DNA from: an uncultured Saprospiraceae bacterium
GTDB lineage: Bacteria; Bacteroidota; Bacteroidia; Chitinophagales; Saprospiraceae
Direction of reading: 5' to 3'
Length of the DNA: 64,000 nt
Assembly (NCBI GenBank): GCA_937959275.1
Contig: CALGLU010000021.1
Span: forward strand, 1-64,000
Made by a program: the position numbers and the translations under genes
Notes under the pieces: generated by a model
Told to the model about the DNA's origin: nothing
The model's input: the letters and a program-made list of their open reading frames with translations, nothing else
Database searches by the model: none
In this document: piece by piece, positions 25,101 to 32,895 of the stretch
How the letters are laid out: each line of letters starts with the position of its first letter
Position numbering within the stretch: position 1 is the stretch's first letter

Positions 25101-27817
25101 GAGATGAAGATTGTCCCGGAACTGTATACACATATACTTACATCGTAACAGATATATGTGGCGGATCAGATACTTGTACGCAAAACTTTACGATTGGCGT
25201 TGGAGCCGCTCCAGAAATTACTCAGTGTCCTGCAGATATGGACGTTGCATGTGCTAATGAAATTGTCATTGGTGTTCCCATGTATACAACAAGCTGTGGT
25301 GTAGGAGCAAATGTGATAAATGAAGCGCCCCTCGTAAATGGTACTGCCAATTGTCCTGGCACGACCTATTCGTATACGATGCGAATAACAGATGCTTGTG
25401 GTAGAGAGTCAACTTGTCAACAAGTATTCACCATTGTCAATGAAGGCCCCGTAATAGACTGCTTGGATAATCTAACAATTAGCTGCGAAAATGAAATTTC
25501 TGCAACTATTCCTACTTATACAACAAGCTGTGGCTCAGCGGCATCCATTACTAAAACAGGTCCTGTTGTGCAAGGTGATCCACATTGTGATGGTACGACG
25601 TATACATATACCTATACTGTATTAGATGCTTGTGGCCGTTCAACATCATGCAACCAAGTATTCACAATCGACAATACCTGTCAACGACTCGACTTTGATG
25701 CTTATCCGCCAGCAACAATTATTAGTAATCAATACCCAGGTGTAAGCATCTCTACGCAGGATAATCACTACAAACCTGCCATGTTGTTTAATACAGCTAA
25801 TCCTACAGGCAATGATTATGATCTAGGAACGCCAAATGAATTATATGGCGGACCTGGTATCGGAAGTGGATATGGAAATGATGCTTACCAAGGCAACGCA
25901 CTAATTATATCTAAAGATCAGCACGTCCCGAATGAAACAGAGGGGATGTTGATCTTTGATTTTGATTGTACAAGCTTTATCCGATCGATTGATTTTCTGG
26001 ATATGGAATGTGGACACAATACAATAACTCTGTACGATTTTGATCATGATGTTATTGATGTCATCACGATCCCTCAATATGGAGAAAATAGTTTTCATGT
26101 AGAACACATTAACCAAGGAGGTGTCTATCAAATGGTGATTGATTTTCCTTGCGCTGGTGGTGGTATTACAGACATCAAATATTGTGAGGACATGACACCT
26201 GGAGCTATGTGTGGCGTCTGTGATGAAGCAACACTTGATTTTGCTGGTCAAGGAGTTGATTGGATCACTGATGGCACGACAGGTTCTTATACAGTCGGCT
26301 ATCAAGCTATTGATATTGACATTGCGGACCCTGATGGCATATTTGTAGATTCTCATGAAGATCTTTCAGGTTTAGAAATAGGGATTGACCCGAATGATGT
26401 CAATGACCTGCTTTCCATTGTTTATGATTTAACAGAAGTGGCTTCGTTTGTTCAATTTGATATCGAAGATTTAGATTATAAAGATGGAGTGAGCAAGCAG
26501 CAAGAGTCTGTTTGTGTATGTGGCTTTCTTGCAGGAGACCCAACTCCAATTTATCCAGTCATTACATCCTTAGATGGAAGTGTACACATCAATGGTAATT
26601 GCGCAGAAGCGACCCAAAATTCATCTGTTTCCTATGATGACGAAAGTGTGTTAGTGACCTTTGAGGATTGTATAGATCAGGTAGTGATCAAGTATGGCTC
26701 TGGACCAAATACGCCGACCAATCATCCAACGTATTCAAAAATGATCATTGGTAAACGCTTTGGATTTACAACGCGTTCTTGTCCAGATGCGTGCTCTGAT
26801 TGTGCCCTCTTTGGAGATGTGGATGGTGATGGTATTTGCGATGATTGTGATATTTGTTTGAGTGGAGATGATACTGTAGATTCTGATGGCAATGGTATCC
26901 CAGATGCTTGCGATGGCGATTGTGCAAGTCTTGGCGATTCTGATTTTGATGGCGTCTGCGACCCGAATGATATCTGTCCAGGTGGAAATGACAATATAGA
27001 TTTAGACGGGAATGGTGTCCCTGATGCGTGCGAAGCATGTCATGAATACAAGCTAGTCTTAGGCTGTACGAATGAATGGACTACTGATGATCAAGTAAAT
27101 CAATACACGGTCTCAGAGCAAATATTCGATATTAATATCATGGATATGGATAACATTCTTGAAGACACACAGCAAGAAAGATTTGGATTGAATGTAGGCA
27201 TAGATCCTCATGACACAGATGATGTCGTCCTCATAAAATATAATTTGTCTGAAGTGGCGAATCATGTGATGTTTGATATTCATGATCTAGATTACAAAGA
27301 TGGTAACTCTAAACAACAGGAAGCGGTTTGCATTTATGGCTATTTGGATACAATTCCAGTGATGGTCTTACCTATCATTACATCACTGAATGGCAGTGTA
27401 TCGATTAATGGTAATTGTGCAGAAGGCACAACAAATTCATCAAGCTCTGGTGACGATGAAAGTATTATGGTTGTGTTTGATGAGTGTATCGATCAAATTG
27501 TCATTGAGTATGGCACAGGATCAAATTCTCCTACCAATAATCCAAGTTATTCAAATATTACCATTGGATTTGATCTTGGCTTTAAGACAGAAGTCTGTGT
27601 TGATAAATGTCTTCCTGCTTGCCAAGAGATGGTCCAGTTGGTTGGCCCAGCAATGGAACCACACTATCAAGCTTCACAAGATATAGAGTCCACTCAAATG
27701 GTCGATGGATCGTCAGTGATCTATGATGCAGGTAATTCTGTTTTGATGAAAAATGGTTTTCAAGTTATGGATGGAACAGTATTCTCAGCTCAAATTGGCG
27801 GATGTATTGAAAATTAA
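22154..27817 (+). CDS. Giant secreted M43 metalloprotease with seven tandem HYR-like modules
   Basis: 1887 residues with a signal peptide (about 1-37, ending TTAQA). Order: an M43 pappalysin-type protease with H262-E-I-G-H266-Y-L-G-L-F-H272 and a Met-turn in NIMNYTDD; a linker Ig-like region (about 380-620); seven Cys-rich modules of about 79 residues (about 624-1175) of the form CPxDxxVxCAxEI...YTTSC...CPGTxYTYTYIVTDxCGRxDTC; a calcium-rich region; two copies of a 180-residue domain (about 1361-1541 and 1632-1815) flanking thrombospondin type 3-like DxDxDGxxD repeats (1550-1624); and a final 70-residue stack module ending GTVFSAQIGGC. I infer a surface or released adhesin-protease. No T9SS domain of the usual kind; the last module may replace it. 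Confidence 0.9.
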   Translation: MKTNFNFGLQSKVLKGNLYVSMAIICLSLIWNSTTTAQAKDDILNGTLLRCNTDLAMQSRFAKDPELQEKFQELQDKEQEQDLESRISCNAGNTIMVPLAFHFDATFLCSDEACILSEIDDAIAALNIDFASNIGSPNAANCSTAYPDISTGTCITFYLAQPPTCSGLDPACDGSITVGQFVGGYSAGGAGAGACWDDYLNVFVVSEALGLLGVSDQVPGIMPAIGPGEGVTLAGSTFGGPDGPCGILDSDNTYNLGKTLSHEIGHYLGLFHTFENSCSDEPNNSFNGINISVDDTQPQDTPFFGCPTDCFDSDCGGPQQTANIMNYTDDACMDLFTEDQAFAMNTVANGLFSGLNIPAASPTQLCTCEPGGGAGYTITDGSASWSYPGEITGISCDGNVNFDPGNGINQSFAADWYYALNGSPSVGFPNIDPANVTQTPNSIRVAYPDLGGVTGLTAVLSVIITEDAALDVQLAQLMEIENNSTTLVDVKVFNYLDLDKNENTVQNVNLFLQDACNIITEIIASNDPSQVCYFAVNAADGFQIEPYSTLCDDLTAGISNLTNTGLPLLSADYTQAYQFDGSLNVGESFTGETILTFGSPPEPAVFDPVSGQCTFPSTPNPSDGFITCPADQNVACGLDAIAGMITIDTICSVFDFVIDVTGPVIQGTPDCPGTSYTYTFIASDLCDNIDTCFQVFTIVNDGPSFMTCPMDETVSCADEIVTNPPGYMTSCSLGASVDVQGPQIIGDEDCPSSIYTYTYIVTDVCGRSDTCIQNFTIMNDGPEITQCPTDMDVACANEIVLGVPIYTTSCDVGASLINEAAVVNGTPNCPGTTYSFTMRITDTCGRESTCEQVFTIVNDSPRFMTCPMDETVSCADEIVTNPPDYMTSCLLGASVDVQGPEITGDEDCPGSIYTYSYIVTDVCGRSDTCIQNFTISNEGPNIDDCPIDQTVTCASDIIQGIPGYTTSCSLGASVDVQGPEITGDEDCPGTVYTYTYIVTDICGGSDTCTQNFTIGVGAAPEITQCPADMDVACANEIVIGVPMYTTSCGVGANVINEAPLVNGTANCPGTTYSYTMRITDACGRESTCQQVFTIVNEGPVIDCLDNLTISCENEISATIPTYTTSCGSAASITKTGPVVQGDPHCDGTTYTYTYTVLDACGRSTSCNQVFTIDNTCQRLDFDAYPPATIISNQYPGVSISTQDNHYKPAMLFNTANPTGNDYDLGTPNELYGGPGIGSGYGNDAYQGNALIISKDQHVPNETEGMLIFDFDCTSFIRSIDFLDMECGHNTITLYDFDHDVIDVITIPQYGENSFHVEHINQGGVYQMVIDFPCAGGGITDIKYCEDMTPGAMCGVCDEATLDFAGQGVDWITDGTTGSYTVGYQAIDIDIADPDGIFVDSHEDLSGLEIGIDPNDVNDLLSIVYDLTEVASFVQFDIEDLDYKDGVSKQQESVCVCGFLAGDPTPIYPVITSLDGSVHINGNCAEATQNSSVSYDDESVLVTFEDCIDQVVIKYGSGPNTPTNHPTYSKMIIGKRFGFTTRSCPDACSDCALFGDVDGDGICDDCDICLSGDDTVDSDGNGIPDACDGDCASLGDSDFDGVCDPNDICPGGNDNIDLDGNGVPDACEACHEYKLVLGCTNEWTTDDQVNQYTVSEQIFDINIMDMDNILEDTQQERFGLNVGIDPHDTDDVVLIKYNLSEVANHVMFDIHDLDYKDGNSKQQEAVCIYGYLDTIPVMVLPIITSLNGSVSINGNCAEGTTNSSSSGDDESIMVVFDECIDQIVIEYGTGSNSPTNNPSYSNITIGFDLGFKTEVCVDKCLPACQEMVQLVGPAMEPHYQASQDIESTQMVDGSSVIYDAGNSVLMKNGFQVMDGTVFSAQIGGCIEN
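24250..24962 (+). repeat. Recent duplication within the HYR-like module array
   Basis: 24250-24380 and 24730-24860 are nearly identical at DNA level, including third codon positions. Modules 3 (24503 on) and 6 (25217 on) are a second closely similar pair. The array therefore grew by copying a multi-module block, not single modules. Confidence 0.75.
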
Positions 27818-27865
27818 CTTTTGAACTGATTTAAGAGCATATAAAAGCTTCTCATATCCTTTTTT

Positions 27866-27902
27866 AAAAGAGGCTATCTTATCCATAGGTAGTCTCTTTT
27901 TT
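27866..27902 (+). terminator. Rho-independent terminator after the M43 protease gene
   Basis: A 13-bp stem, 27866-27878 with 27888-27900 (AAAAGAGGCTATC against GGTAGTCTCTTTT, two G-T pairs), 9-nt loop, T-tract at the 3' arm. About 50 bp after the stop. Confidence 0.85.
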
Positions 27903-28008
27903 ATTTTCATTCACTGTTTTATTTGTTACTAATTAAAATACATCTACAACTCAATCAAAATTAGTTTGACCGACTGAAACTATTTGTTAATTCCTTGTGT
28001 TACTGTGC

Positions 28009-28091
28009 GGTAAAATGATAATGCAAATGTCACCTTTACCGACATTCTAACATTTCCATGGCTAATATTTTACGACACGCAGATGTTAGAA
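28009..28091. promoter_or_regulatory. Two inverted repeats upstream of the radical SAM repair pair
   Basis: In the gene-free part of 27818-28157: GGTAAA (28009-28014) with TTTACC (28035-28040), and the perfect 9-bp pair TTCTAACAT (28045-28053) with ATGTTAGAA (28083-28091). They end 66 bp before the ATG at 28158. They could be operators or leader stems; no known damage-response box is recognised. Confidence 0.3.
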
Positions 28092-28157
28092 AATTCCTGT
28101 TCGGAGAGTTTTAAACGAATAATTTTCTTACAAAATGACAATATTAATATTAAGTAA

Positions 28158-29411
28158 ATGGCTTTAAGTACTATAGAAAAATTAGAAATCCTTAGTGATG
28201 CTGCTAAGTATGATGTATCCTGTGCATCCAGTGGTAGTGATCGGAAGAACACCAAGCATGGCTTAGGTAATAGCAAGAACATGGGTATTTGTCATACTTA
28301 CACGCCTGATGGTAGGTGTGTATCTTTACTTAAAATTCTCTATACAAATTTCTGCATTTTTGATTGTGCCTACTGCGTTACTCGTAAGTCTAACGATATT
28401 AAGAGGACTGCCTTTACTGTCCAAGAAGTTGTAGATCTCACAATGAATTTTTACAAAAGAAATTATATCGAAGGCCTGTTTTTGAGTAGTGGCATTTTTA
28501 AAAATGCAGATTATACAATGCAGAGATTGGTAAGAATAGCTAAGAAACTCAGAACAGAATGTGACTTTAATGGATACATACACCTTAAGGCCATACCAGG
28601 TGCCAGCGACGATCTTCTTTATGAAGCAGGACTTTATGCAGATCGACTGAGTGTCAATATAGAAATGCCATCTGAAAAGAGTCTTAAGAAAGTTGCTCCA
28701 GAAAAATCCTTCAAAGATGCTCTAGAGCCGATGAGCTATCTTAAAACTGCCATCAGCGAATCCAAAGAAGAAAGAAAAAAATCTCGAAAAGCACCTAAAA
28801 TATCCCCAGGAGGTCAGAGCACTCAGATCGTCATAGGTGCTAGTCCTGAAAATGATAAACAAATACTTGAACTATCTGACGATTTGTATAAGGGTAAAAA
28901 CCTGAAACGTGTTTATTACTCTGGCTATGTTCCAATCTCAAGTGACTCTCGGCTACCGTCTGTGGATAAGACACCTGTCATTAGGGAAAATAGGTTATAT
29001 CAAGCAGATTGGCTTATGAGGTTCTATGGATTTAGAGTTGATGAAATTGTAGATGATACATATCCAGATCTTGACTTGGAGATGGACCCTAAGTCTTCAT
29101 TTGCATTGAGGAATATGCACTTGTTTCCAGTAGATATTAATACTGCAGATTATCACCAGATATTACGGATACCAGGTATCGGGGTAAAATCTGCTAAGAA
29201 AATTTTATCTGCTAGAAAATTTACAAAACTTAGAGAAGAGCATCTTAAGAAAATAGGTATCGTCTGGAAAAGAGCTCAATATTTTATACAATGTGCAGGT
29301 ATGATAAATCAGCTCATATCTAAACCTATTGAGCTGATATCTAATGAGATGAAACCATTACGACTACAATCAATGAATCCAAGTCAGCTTAGTCTTTTTG
29401 GGCTTGGATAA
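28158..29411 (+). CDS. Putative DNA modification/repair radical SAM protein
   Basis: 417 residues, cytoplasmic. The radical SAM cluster motif is CIFDCAYC (C-x3-C-x2-C) near residue 72, preceded by the family-specific start SxxxKLxIL...DVSCASSGSDRK and GICHTYTPDGRCVSLLKIL. The C terminus has a helix-hairpin-helix DNA-binding motif (VDINTADYHQILRIPGIGVKSAKKIL). This matches the TIGR03916 group, a conserved but uncharacterised family named for a presumed role in DNA modification or repair. It overlaps the start of its usual partner (DUF4130/TIGR03915) by 14 bp. A radical mechanism acting on a DNA base is a reasonable inference, not shown. Confidence 0.93.
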   Translation: MALSTIEKLEILSDAAKYDVSCASSGSDRKNTKHGLGNSKNMGICHTYTPDGRCVSLLKILYTNFCIFDCAYCVTRKSNDIKRTAFTVQEVVDLTMNFYKRNYIEGLFLSSGIFKNADYTMQRLVRIAKKLRTECDFNGYIHLKAIPGASDDLLYEAGLYADRLSVNIEMPSEKSLKKVAPEKSFKDALEPMSYLKTAISESKEERKKSRKAPKISPGGQSTQIVIGASPENDKQILELSDDLYKGKNLKRVYYSGYVPISSDSRLPSVDKTPVIRENRLYQADWLMRFYGFRVDEIVDDTYPDLDLEMDPKSSFALRNMHLFPVDINTADYHQILRIPGIGVKSAKKILSARKFTKLREEHLKKIGIVWKRAQYFIQCAGMINQLISKPIELISNEMKPLRLQSMNPSQLSLFGLG

Positions 29412-30162
29412 AGTTATACTTACATATGATCGTTCGTTTGAAGGCTTTCTCAGTTTAGTATTCTATATATACGAGAAGAAGCTGCAGCCAATCAAGATAA
29501 CAACGAAAAATAAAATGGTAGAACTTTTTTCTACGTCATTATTGCTTCCTACTGATGTAAGCAAGGCTGAGCGGGTACTTATAGGATTGACTAGGAAATC
29601 ATCTAACCAGACTGTGCGATTCTTATATAGTTGTTTCTTAAGTGAACTCGATGGTGTAGAAATGAAATTGTTACATCTTATAAGGTTTATATTAGATGGG
29701 CAGGCTTATAAAATCAGTGACTATTCTGATCCCACTATTATGGAACTACATAAGATCAAGAAAATGATCAGGAGAGAGGTGCATCGGATGCATGCCTTCG
29801 TAAGGTTTCAAGAAACTAAAGACAATATGTGGGTATGTGAGATTAACCCTGATTTTAATGTCTTGCCTTTGATAGGAAAGCATTTCAAAGATCGCTATCC
29901 TGCATTAGAGTGGCTCATATATGATACGAGGAGAGCTTATGCCATATATCATAAAAACCATAAGATTCACTTCGTCACTATAGACATGGAAGGCAAATCT
30001 AAGTTGATCCCTAGGGACATATTGACAGACGAAGAACTAAAGTATCAAAACTTATGGAAGCAATATTTTAAAAGTGTTAATATAGAAGAACGTAATAATA
30101 AAAAGCTTCATTTGCGTCACGTGCCAAAAAGGTATTGGCCTTTTCTAATTGAGAAAGAATAG
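29398..30162 (+). CDS. DUF4130/TIGR03915 partner of the radical SAM DNA protein
   Basis: 254 residues. It matches the family that accompanies the radical SAM protein: VILTYDRSFEGFLSLVFYIYEKK at the start, IGKHFKDRYPALEWLIYDTRRAYAIYH in the middle and HVPKRYWPFLIE at the end. Start: there is no ATG before the conserved N terminus. The frame opens with TTG at 29398 (another TTG at 29404), inside the last codons of the upstream gene, so translation is presumably coupled. The next ATG (29515) would delete the conserved segment. Function unknown; nucleic-acid metabolism is inferred from its constant pairing. Confidence 0.88.
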   Translation: MGLDKVILTYDRSFEGFLSLVFYIYEKKLQPIKITTKNKMVELFSTSLLLPTDVSKAERVLIGLTRKSSNQTVRFLYSCFLSELDGVEMKLLHLIRFILDGQAYKISDYSDPTIMELHKIKKMIRREVHRMHAFVRFQETKDNMWVCEINPDFNVLPLIGKHFKDRYPALEWLIYDTRRAYAIYHKNHKIHFVTIDMEGKSKLIPRDILTDEELKYQNLWKQYFKSVNIEERNNKKLHLRHVPKRYWPFLIEKE

Positions 30163-30212
30163 ATTCAAATCAAAATCATGCCGACTAATTTATTGGCTCA
30201 ATCAATTATAAA

Positions 30213-30590
30213 TTACGTTATCTTCCAAGGCGGATTACTTCGATTTTCTCCTCCATAAAATAGGATAAGTTGATTTCCATCTAAATCTTTTAATCGAGCT
30301 TCTCTCCATAACCACCGCTGATCTGTTGGTTCAAGATCAAATTCAATTCCTTTTTCTTTTAATTCTTTGACCTTGGTATCAAGATTCTCACACTCGAAGT
30401 AAACATATATTCCATCGCCTACTGGCATTTTTTCTACGAGATGTATTGAGAAGGTTGAGTTGCCATTAGGGCATTCAAATCTTGCATAATTTGGTAAAGA
30501 TTTGACGATTAATTTTAACCCTAATTTTTCATAAAACCGTATAGATTTCTCTAGATCTAATGATGGTACAGTTATTTGATTAAGATTCAT
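30213..30590 (-). CDS. VOC (glyoxalase/bleomycin-resistance fold) protein
   Basis: 125 residues, one complete pair of beta-alpha-beta-beta-beta modules: MNLNQITVPSLDLEKSIRFYEKLGL and the C-terminal half ending ARLKDLDGNQLILFYGGENR. Candidate metal ligands at the usual VOC positions are H-poor, so an enzyme activity is uncertain. Roles in the family range from dioxygenase and glyoxalase to drug binding. It is 53 bp downstream of the ChaN-like gene on the same strand and may share its transcript. Confidence 0.85.
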   Translation of the reverse strand: MNLNQITVPSLDLEKSIRFYEKLGLKLIVKSLPNYARFECPNGNSTFSIHLVEKMPVGDGIYVYFECENLDTKVKELKEKGIEFDLEPTDQRWLWREARLKDLDGNQLILFYGGENRSNPPWKIT

Positions 30591-30643
30591 TTTTTTATCT
30601 CTGTTTGTGAGATAACAATTAAATATGTTCTAAAATTTAATTG

Positions 30644-31507
30644 TTAATAGCTTTTAATCATTCGTTCAGGAATCAAGATGAGGAAATCAGCGATGTTACT
30701 ATTTTCTTTTTCTGGAAGGCTAATATCTGCTTGCTCCTTTGAACTAATCGTCATTATGTTTAGCAACGGATCTGCTTGCTTTAAATACCACATGATCCCT
30801 TCATAGTTATCTGAGTGATAGCTCCCATTTAAATGTAGAAAGATCGTGCCTTCTTTTATTTCTTGTCGTATAAAATGAGCCATCGTCGCATCCTTTAGGG
30901 CTTGTGCTTTCGGCAGGTTTTCATTGGCATGAGCAGGATCATCAAACATGTCCATCATTTTTAGATAAGCAGGCAAATCTTTATCATATAGAATTGGCAG
31001 TGGTGCTATCCACGATTTTTCATTCTCGCTAAGAGTATCAAGAGAGGTCAATCCCTTAGCATAAACTTGGCTCGCATATCGCCTTGGCACATTCGTCCCA
31101 ATCACAGGTATCCCCATTGTTTTAGCAGAATCGATGATGGGTTTATAATCTGTGACATAATTATTCCAAAGTCTGGCCGCACTATCTAGCTGTTCATGAG
31201 TTATAGAGTCACGCAGATAATCTTGAAATACATCATTGTTGTCTCGTTCGATCATTTCCAAACCCAAAATCACCTCTGCCACCGTATCTAAGTCATAAAC
31301 TAATTCCAACTGAAGCCAATGCACAATCGGATTATTATGAAGCTCGCCAAATAGAATAATATCAGCCTTGCTCAAGCTATCCAACATAGTCCCATAATCA
31401 ATAGTCGTACTATCTGAGGCGAATAGTTGGTAAGCTGCCTTGTGCTGCGAGAATGAAACAGTCATATGTAAACAGATAAATGAAAGAAGAAGACACAATC
31501 GATTCAT
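30644..31507 (-). CDS. ChaN-like (Tiki/haem-uptake superfamily) exported protein
   Basis: 287 residues, signal peptide about 1-20 (cut near SFSQ). Motifs of the ChaN/DUF399 group: DIILFGELHNNPIVHWLQLEL, then LEMIERDN, then IGTNVPRRYASQVY and, near the end, FLHLNGSYHSDNYEGIMWYL. The GEL(H/T) and NGxxH elements are shared with TraB/Tiki-type putative metal-dependent hydrolases; ChaN of Campylobacter binds haem. It lies 9 bp after the NagX-like acyltransferase, so co-transcription is very likely, though the functional link is unclear. Confidence 0.85.
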   Translation of the reverse strand: MNRLCLLLSFICLHMTVSFSQHKAAYQLFASDSTTIDYGTMLDSLSKADIILFGELHNNPIVHWLQLELVYDLDTVAEVILGLEMIERDNNDVFQDYLRDSITHEQLDSAARLWNNYVTDYKPIIDSAKTMGIPVIGTNVPRRYASQVYAKGLTSLDTLSENEKSWIAPLPILYDKDLPAYLKMMDMFDDPAHANENLPKAQALKDATMAHFIRQEIKEGTIFLHLNGSYHSDNYEGIMWYLKQADPLLNIMTISSKEQADISLPEKENSNIADFLILIPERMIKSY

Positions 31508-31516
31508 AGCACAAAC

Positions 31517-32641
31517 TTATAATTTAATGACAGTGCCCTTGCGGTATAACAGCCAGGCAAAGAACCAGATAAATAGTGTATAGCTAATTGCAAAACCAAA
31601 TGATCCTGCATAGTTACCTAGTAAAGGTTGGAATACAGTTTTATATAATGCAGCATACGCATTCCCTCCATCCGATTTAAACACCGTAATCATCAATTTC
31701 ACAAAGAGTCCTGACAAGGCATATGACACTAATGGGTTAAGTCCAAATACTCTAAATACATAAGTCCATTTCGTAAATTTTTGGACATCAATGATGTACA
31801 TTAAAGCTGCTAAAAGGATTGATGCAAGCCCACAGGTATACAGTACATAGCTACTTGTCCAGAGAGGCTTGTTAATCGGGAAGGCATTATCCCAAATTAG
31901 GCCAACAGCTGTCAAAGCAATACCACCCAACAAAACATAAGTTAGTCCTCTTATTGGGCTGCAAGCATTTTTCTTATCCAATATACCATAGACACCAATT
32001 AAGTATCCAATCATGACATGAGCTACACCTGGAATCGTACTCACTAGGCCTTCTGGATCGAAAGGAATCCCAAAGCCTTTATACACATGTGACTCACCAA
32101 GTACTTTTGGATCGAACCAAGTCGCTAAATTTCCTTCTAATGAAAAAGGATCCGTTCCGCCACCCATAGCCAACAAAACCCAATAGCCGAGAAGAATCAC
32201 AATTGCTGCAAAAACGATTTTTAACCTCCCAAGTATAAGAACGACTAAAATCCCTGCTCCCCCATACGCAAGGGCAATCCGCTGCAATACACCTAGAATT
32301 CTTAAGTCTGAGATATGCTTATGATAAAACGGAAACCAATTCAATAACAGACCAACTAAAAAGATCAGACATGTTCGCTTGAGGATCTTCCCTATCAATG
32401 CAGAGCGAGATGCAGCATCGAAATTAGTTTGAGACGTTATCTTATGTAAGGACATAGCCATACTAACGCCAACAATGAATAAGAAAAAAGGAAAGACAAG
32501 GTCGGTCGGCGTGCACCCATGCCACTTCGCATGTCTGAGTGGAGCGTATACATAGTCCCAAGTTCCTGGAGTGTTGACAATGATCATAAAGAAGATTGTC
32601 ATTCCTCTTAAGACATCTATTGACAGGAGCCGATCTTTCAT
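31517..32641 (-). CDS. DUF5009/NagX-type membrane acyltransferase
   Basis: 374 residues with about ten membrane helices. The opening RLLSIDVLRGMTIFFMIIVN and the downstream DLVFPFFLFIVGVSMAMS identify the heparan-alpha-glucosaminide N-acetyltransferase-like group (NagX/YeiB relatives). These move acetyl groups across the inner membrane to amino sugars; the conserved H of the human enzyme lies in the first periplasmic loop, where HAKWHGCTPTD is found here. It could acetylate glucosamine-type residues during glycan use. First gene of a likely three-gene unit with the ChaN-like and VOC genes. Confidence 0.9.
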   Translation of the reverse strand: MKDRLLSIDVLRGMTIFFMIIVNTPGTWDYVYAPLRHAKWHGCTPTDLVFPFFLFIVGVSMAMSLHKITSQTNFDAASRSALIGKILKRTCLIFLVGLLLNWFPFYHKHISDLRILGVLQRIALAYGGAGILVVLILGRLKIVFAAIVILLGYWVLLAMGGGTDPFSLEGNLATWFDPKVLGESHVYKGFGIPFDPEGLVSTIPGVAHVMIGYLIGVYGILDKKNACSPIRGLTYVLLGGIALTAVGLIWDNAFPINKPLWTSSYVLYTCGLASILLAALMYIIDVQKFTKWTYVFRVFGLNPLVSYALSGLFVKLMITVFKSDGGNAYAALYKTVFQPLLGNYAGSFGFAISYTLFIWFFAWLLYRKGTVIKL

Positions 32642-32709
32642 AGGCAGTTATTTATACTTGAATATAGGAAATAGCTAAGAGTATAGCAGACGCGGCTAAA
32701 AATCTTGTT

Positions 32710-32895
32710 CTAAATGTAAGCGTTAAATACAACAGCTTGTTTGACTTCAAACCCTGGGACTAATAGAATATATTGGCCTTCTGTATATTCACTATTGCTA
32801 TTTGAAAGTGTAATACTATTTCAGGAAATATTATCTATAGCATACATTGAAGTTGATTTGTTTTCATAACTGTGATTTTCTTTTCTATTCATGGA
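32710..32895 (-). pseudogene. Decayed second copy of the C-terminal stack module
   Basis: Directly after the TAA of the FG-GAP gene (32898-32896) the same frame continues for 61 codons to TAG (32712-32710), interrupted by one TGA at about 32820. The last part reads EGQYILLVPGFEVKQAVVFN then AYI, closely similar to the intact end of the FG-GAP protein, which reads QDYILMNEQFEVDYGAVFHA then YISPC. The two DNA stretches also align. It is best read as a remnant of a duplicated or older C-terminal domain. Confidence 0.65.

Noticed and set aside
26722-27038. Two minus-strand open frames rich in Ser/Pro and His/Asn
   Set aside because: Antisense of the thrombospondin type 3-like Asp/Gly repeats of the giant protease.
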